This document shows positions 6,731-8,805 of a stretch of 8,805 nucleotides of DNA, in pieces; positions within the stretch are counted from its first letter, which is position 1; the number at the start of each line of letters is the position of its first letter. The stretch covers positions 1 to 8,805 of the forward strand of contig CAJXJE010000023.1 in the NCBI GenBank assembly GCA_913054215.1, read 5' to 3'. Source of the stretch: an uncultured Candidatus Peregrinibacteria bacterium. GTDB taxonomy: Bacteria > Patescibacteriota > Gracilibacteria > Peribacterales > Peribacteraceae. The notes under the pieces were generated by a model, which had not been told where the DNA came from, made no database searches, and saw only the letters and a list, made by a program, of their open reading frames with translations. The position numbers and the translations under genes are program-made.

Positions 6731-6995
6731 CTACTTACTGGCTGATTTTCTTCTCTTAACTTCTTTGTCCAATGCATCTAATGTGCCAACAACTGAGCTT
6801 GCAAATAGCGTTGCAACATCTTTGCCGCCTTTCAGTTTATTGATTACTTCAAATATGCGGCCCTATAGATATCAATGGACGAGCTTCTGCTGGGATCTGT
6901 ATATTTTCAATGTCACCTGCATCTGCCCATTTTTCTCTATCACTCTGAGAGCCGACATTCCCGGTGCCTTCCGATGGACGAATTGGATCAACCAT
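6731..6995 (-). CDS. Unknown gene read through a +1 frameshift (about 87 residues)
   Basis: The ATG at 6995 begins MVDPIRPSEGTGNVGSQ, continues DREKWADAGDIENIQIPAEA, and runs into a TGA at 6851-6849 (48 residues). The +1 frame, open from 6862, continues without a start codon as EVINKLKGGKDVATLFAS, then VVGTLDALDKEVKRRKSASK, ending TAG at 6733-6731. This tail has strong protein character: charged, amphipathic and ending in a basic stretch. A single protein split by +1 is the simplest reading. Causes could be an extra G in the GGG at 6863-6861 (sequencing error or mutation) or programmed shifting at AUU UGA. The promoter, TCGACA-N17-TATAAT, is the best in the window, so the gene looks active. 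I do not recognise the family. Confidence 0.65.
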
Positions 6996-7001
6996 TAGTA
7001 T

Positions 7002-7030
7002 ATTATACATCACACATTCTATTTTGTCGA
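7002..7030 (-). promoter_or_regulatory. Strong promoter of the frameshifted gene, leaderless
   Basis: On the minus strand, -35 TCGACA (7030-7025, 5/6), an exact 17-nt spacer and -10 TATAAT (7007-7002, 6/6) are followed by 6 nt and the ATG at 6995. The transcript should start at or within a base or two of the ATG. Confidence 0.78.
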
Positions 7031-7051
7031 TTTCTGAATATACGCTACAAT
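7024..7051 (+). promoter_or_regulatory. sufD promoter, leaderless, overlapping a divergent promoter
   Basis: -35 TTGTCG (7024-7029), a 16-nt spacer and -10 TACAAT (7046-7051) are followed by 8 nt and the sufD ATG at 7060. The -35 overlaps the -35 of the divergent minus-strand promoter (7025-7030), so the two cannot easily be occupied together. No SD is present. Confidence 0.75.
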
Positions 7052-7059
7052 TTGCTTCT

Positions 7060-7905
7060 ATGTTTGCTATACAGACGCATGATGAACCGGCATTAGGTAG
7101 TCTTCTGGACGTCGAGAAAGAGGCGGAAGTATCCGTACTGCATATCAAATCAGGCTCCCAACATAGAGAGCCTATTGCGCACATTGTTGATAAACCTGCT
7201 CATCTTCTAATGGTCATCGAAGAGGATGCACAAGTGACGATAGAGATCACGGTGCGCAGCACGTGTGCTATGGAAGTTATCGTAGAAGCTAATGCTTCAG
7301 TAACGATTGTCTGTGTGCAGCAGACCTCTGGAGGTATTCGTCAGCGAAGCCAAGTCGCTGAAGGTGCTTCGATCACATTCCAAAATGTCACACTTGCATC
7401 AGAAGTAGAACATCATCTGCAGTCACATCTCATCGGAAGGGGAGCGACGAGTAATATTGATTGGATCTTTTACGCAAAGGACAAAGACCATGTATCTCTT
7501 ACTGCGCACAATGTCTTTGACGGAAAAGAGGGTGGAGGAGAGATCACACTAAAGGGTGTTGCAGAAAATAATGCACATGTGTCATGTGACGGGCTGATAA
7601 AGATAGGTACCGGAGGATCTGGAACGGATACGTACCTAACAGAAGATGTACTGATGCTCGATAGCACCGCGAAGGTGGATGCAGTCCCAGGGCTAGAAAT
7701 ACTCACCAACGATGTGAAAGCATCGCATTCAGCGACTGTAAGTAAGGTGACTCCTGAGGATCTGTTTTACTTTGCATCACGCGGAATAGATCAGAAAGAA
7801 GCACGGCACATGTATGTGCAGGGATTTTTAGGGGACCTGACACAGCGTATACAAAATACGGATTTACGAGAGAGTGTTTTGGAACAACTTAGTTCCCGGT
7901 TCTAA
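7060..7905 (+). CDS. sufD: SufD, scaffold subunit of the SUF complex (short form)
   Basis: SufD pairs with SufB in the SufBC2D complex. The C-terminal SufB/SufD core is clear: PGLEILTNDVKASHSATVSK, then TPEDLFYFASRGIDQKEARHM and YVQGFL. His223 in ASHSAT corresponds to E. coli SufD His360, a cluster-interface residue; the nearby E. coli Cys358 is Ala221 here. The middle is the repetitive beta-helix (for example ITLKGVAENNAHVSCDGLIKIG). At 281 residues it is much shorter than E. coli SufD (423), because the N-terminal helical region is missing. ATG at 7060 was chosen because TACAAT lies 8 nt upstream and the extension back to 6964 covers two divergent promoters. The last 17 nt overlap the opposing DUF1444 gene. 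Confidence 0.95.
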   Translation: MFAIQTHDEPALGSLLDVEKEAEVSVLHIKSGSQHREPIAHIVDKPAHLLMVIEEDAQVTIEITVRSTCAMEVIVEANASVTIVCVQQTSGGIRQRSQVAEGASITFQNVTLASEVEHHLQSHLIGRGATSNIDWIFYAKDKDHVSLTAHNVFDGKEGGGEITLKGVAENNAHVSCDGLIKIGTGGSGTDTYLTEDVLMLDSTAKVDAVPGLEILTNDVKASHSATVSKVTPEDLFYFASRGIDQKEARHMYVQGFLGDLTQRIQNTDLRESVLEQLSSRF

Positions 7906-8542
7906 TCATCTCCTGCACACCATTACTATCTACAAATAAGATAACCGGTGTGAGTGGGTAATCCTTTTCTGCATCAAACTCTGTTTGTACTTGGTTCGCA
8001 AACGCATCAAATAGCGAAAAGTCTTTGTGCCAGAAGATCAGGAAATCACGGGTGGGAATAGCGGCAACATACGCATCGCCCAGTTCCCGTGTAATGGCTT
8101 TGCGTACACCATCACTTAATATTCTTGCTGCTGCGTAGCCGTCATCAAGTTCTAGGATGACATACTTTGCTGTTTCATCGGTCTCACTTGCTTGTGCGAC
8201 TTCTACTTTGATGTTTCTCGAAATTGCATCGAGGTTTTTCCTGGCTTGTTCGTAGAGTATTTCTTCGGAGATACCCCATTCTTCTAACATGACACTGCTG
8301 ATGAATTGATATTTCGTTTCTTCATCAAGCACCACGCCAACGTCTACTTCGGTAACAAAGGGCCTGAATACCACATCAATTTTTTCTTTATGGGTAGCAG
8401 GCATCAGTTGCAGCATCACATCATCTCTTACACTTCGCCATCCTTCGTTTGCTTTACGGGCAGAGACGAATACCAACGCAGAGCTTGCTATCACAAGGAT
8501 AATGGCTATAAGGACGACGTTGGTGGAGCGCTTTTTAAGCAT
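7889..8542 (-). CDS. DUF1444-like protein with an N-terminal membrane anchor
   Basis: The 217-residue protein has a basic start (MLKKR), one membrane helix (about residues 9-27) and a domain outside it. The domain resembles DUF1444 (YtpQ-type) proteins: WGISEEILYEQARKNLDAI (90-107), then LELDDGYAAARILSDGVRKA (130-149), LGDAYVAAIPTRDFLIFWHKD (154-174), and a final LTPVILFVDSNG strand. The function of DUF1444 is not known, and most relatives I recall lack a membrane anchor. It lies 216 nt after the 16S rRNA 3' end on the same strand, where 23S would normally follow. It has its own -10 box (TACAAT, 8 nt before the ATG). Its stop lies inside the sufD 3' end. The family call rests on remembered motifs only. 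Confidence 0.82.
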   Translation of the reverse strand: MLKKRSTNVVLIAIILVIASSALVFVSARKANEGWRSVRDDVMLQLMPATHKEKIDVVFRPFVTEVDVGVVLDEETKYQFISSVMLEEWGISEEILYEQARKNLDAISRNIKVEVAQASETDETAKYVILELDDGYAAARILSDGVRKAITRELGDAYVAAIPTRDFLIFWHKDFSLFDAFANQVQTEFDAEKDYPLTPVILFVDSNGVQEMIRTGN

Positions 8543-8550
8543 TGCGTCCT

Positions 8551-8556
8551 ATTGTA
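8551..8556 (-). promoter_or_regulatory. -10 element of the DUF1444 gene, leaderless
   Basis: TACAAT on the minus strand (8556-8551) is followed by 8 nt and the ATG at 8542, the same layout as sufD. No convincing -35 is seen, so transcription from the 16S promoter may also contribute. Confidence 0.5.
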
Positions 8557-8758
8557 GCGATTTCAATCAACTGAATCATGCATTTGGGCAACAAAAAAGC
8601 GCCTTCATAGCACCGTAGAAGTAGAAATGATCCCGAGCTTCCGTATCTCAATTCCTTCGAGGAAAGAATCAAAACACGAAAGAGTGTCTCTCGAGCAATC
8701 AAAATGCGTGTTGGCTTCAGACACTGTCCAGAGCACGCTACCAAAGATATTTCCCTGG
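8557..8758 (-). other. Spacer after 16S rRNA with stem-loops, no tRNA
   Basis: No tRNA-like clover leaf or GTTCRA T-arm motif was seen in this stretch, and no gene. It holds several short hairpins on the minus strand: TACCA/TGGTA (8739-8760), GCGTG/CACGC with inner TGG/CCA and CAG/CTG steps (8706-8738), ACAC/GTGT (8674-8687), and TTCCT/AGGAA around CGA (8652-8664). These could be rRNA processing structures. A T6 run (8590-8600 area) lacks a good hairpin before it, so no terminator is called. Confidence 0.55.
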
Positions 8759-8805
8759 TAAGGAAGTGTTCCATCCGCAGGTTCTCCTACGGATACCTTG
8801 TTACG
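8759..8805 (-). rRNA. rrs: 16S rRNA, 3' end only (47 nt)
   Basis: Read on the minus strand, this begins CGTAACAAGGTATCCGTAGG and continues AGAACCTGCGG, the universal 3' end of 16S rRNA including helix 45. Helix 45 pairs well (TCCGTAGG with CCTGCGGA), and relative to E. coli the change of A-U to U-A in the stem is compensatory, which argues that the sequence is real. The tail reads GGATGGAACACTTCCTTA instead of the usual GG-TTGGATCACCTCCTTA, so the anti-Shine-Dalgarno core CCTCC is CTTCC. The rest of the gene lies beyond the right edge. Confidence 0.96.

Noticed and set aside
6700..6777. N-terminal extension of the 168-residue gene to ATG 6777
   Set aside because: It overlaps the tail of the frameshifted gene; the AGGAG 7 nt before TTG 6699 supports the shorter form.
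6849..6851. UGA read as glycine (genetic code 25 of some CPR)
   Set aside because: Recognised proteins have no in-frame TGA and use GGN for glycine; reading this TGA through gives a stop three codons later, while the +1 frame gives a good tail.
6445..6998. Plus-strand frames of 104 and 77 codons opposite the unknown minus-strand genes
   Set aside because: They lack promoters and protein-like composition, while the minus-strand frames have a strong promoter, an SD and better residue patterns.
8557..8758. tRNA genes in the spacer after 16S
   Set aside because: No T-arm motif, no acceptor pairing of 7 bp and no CCA-adjacent structure could be found; only short unrelated hairpins.
8535..8774. 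Minus-strand open frame of 79 codons
   Set aside because: It overlaps the 16S rRNA 3' end and the start of the DUF1444 gene, and the protein has no coherent character.

Overview
The window looks like a stretch of a compact bacterial genome, most plausibly from the Candidate Phyla Radiation (Patescibacteria) or a similarly streamlined lineage. This is inferred from short spacers, single-gene transcription units, many small unrecognised proteins, a minimal SufD, and a 16S rRNA gene not followed by 23S. The standard genetic code fits: the recognised proteins contain normal GGN glycines and no in-frame TGA, and stops are mostly TAA or TAG.

Layout from left to right: a membrane-anchored TPR protein (+) meets a [2Fe-2S] ferredoxin (-) tail to tail. 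sufC (+) diverges from the ferredoxin and is followed by a 94-residue unknown and a SIMPL/DUF541 protein (+). A coiled-coil/basic unknown and a 46-residue CxxC protein lie on the minus strand, separated by the only convincing intrinsic terminator. An unknown 113-residue protein and sufB follow (+). Next comes a minus-strand block of three unknown genes, the first of which is read through a +1 frameshift. Then come sufD (+), a DUF1444 protein with an N-terminal membrane helix (-), and the last 47 nt of a 16S rRNA gene (-) at the right edge.

The unifying theme is Fe-S cluster assembly. SufC (ATPase), SufB and SufD form the SufBC2D scaffold, and the ferredoxin may supply electrons or be a client. 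Instead of the usual sufCBD operon, the three genes are spread over about 7 kb. sufB and sufD have their own promoters, and unrelated genes lie between them. No cysteine desulfurase (SufS) or SufU/SufE is present in the window.

The most unusual signal concerns translation initiation. The 16S 3' end reads CACTTCC where CACCTCC is nearly universal, so the anti-Shine-Dalgarno core is altered. Five genes have a -10 box 6-9 nt before the ATG (a sixth is looser), which predicts leaderless mRNAs, and SD motifs are nearly absent. The divergent sufD promoter shares its -35 region back to back with the promoter of the frameshifted gene.
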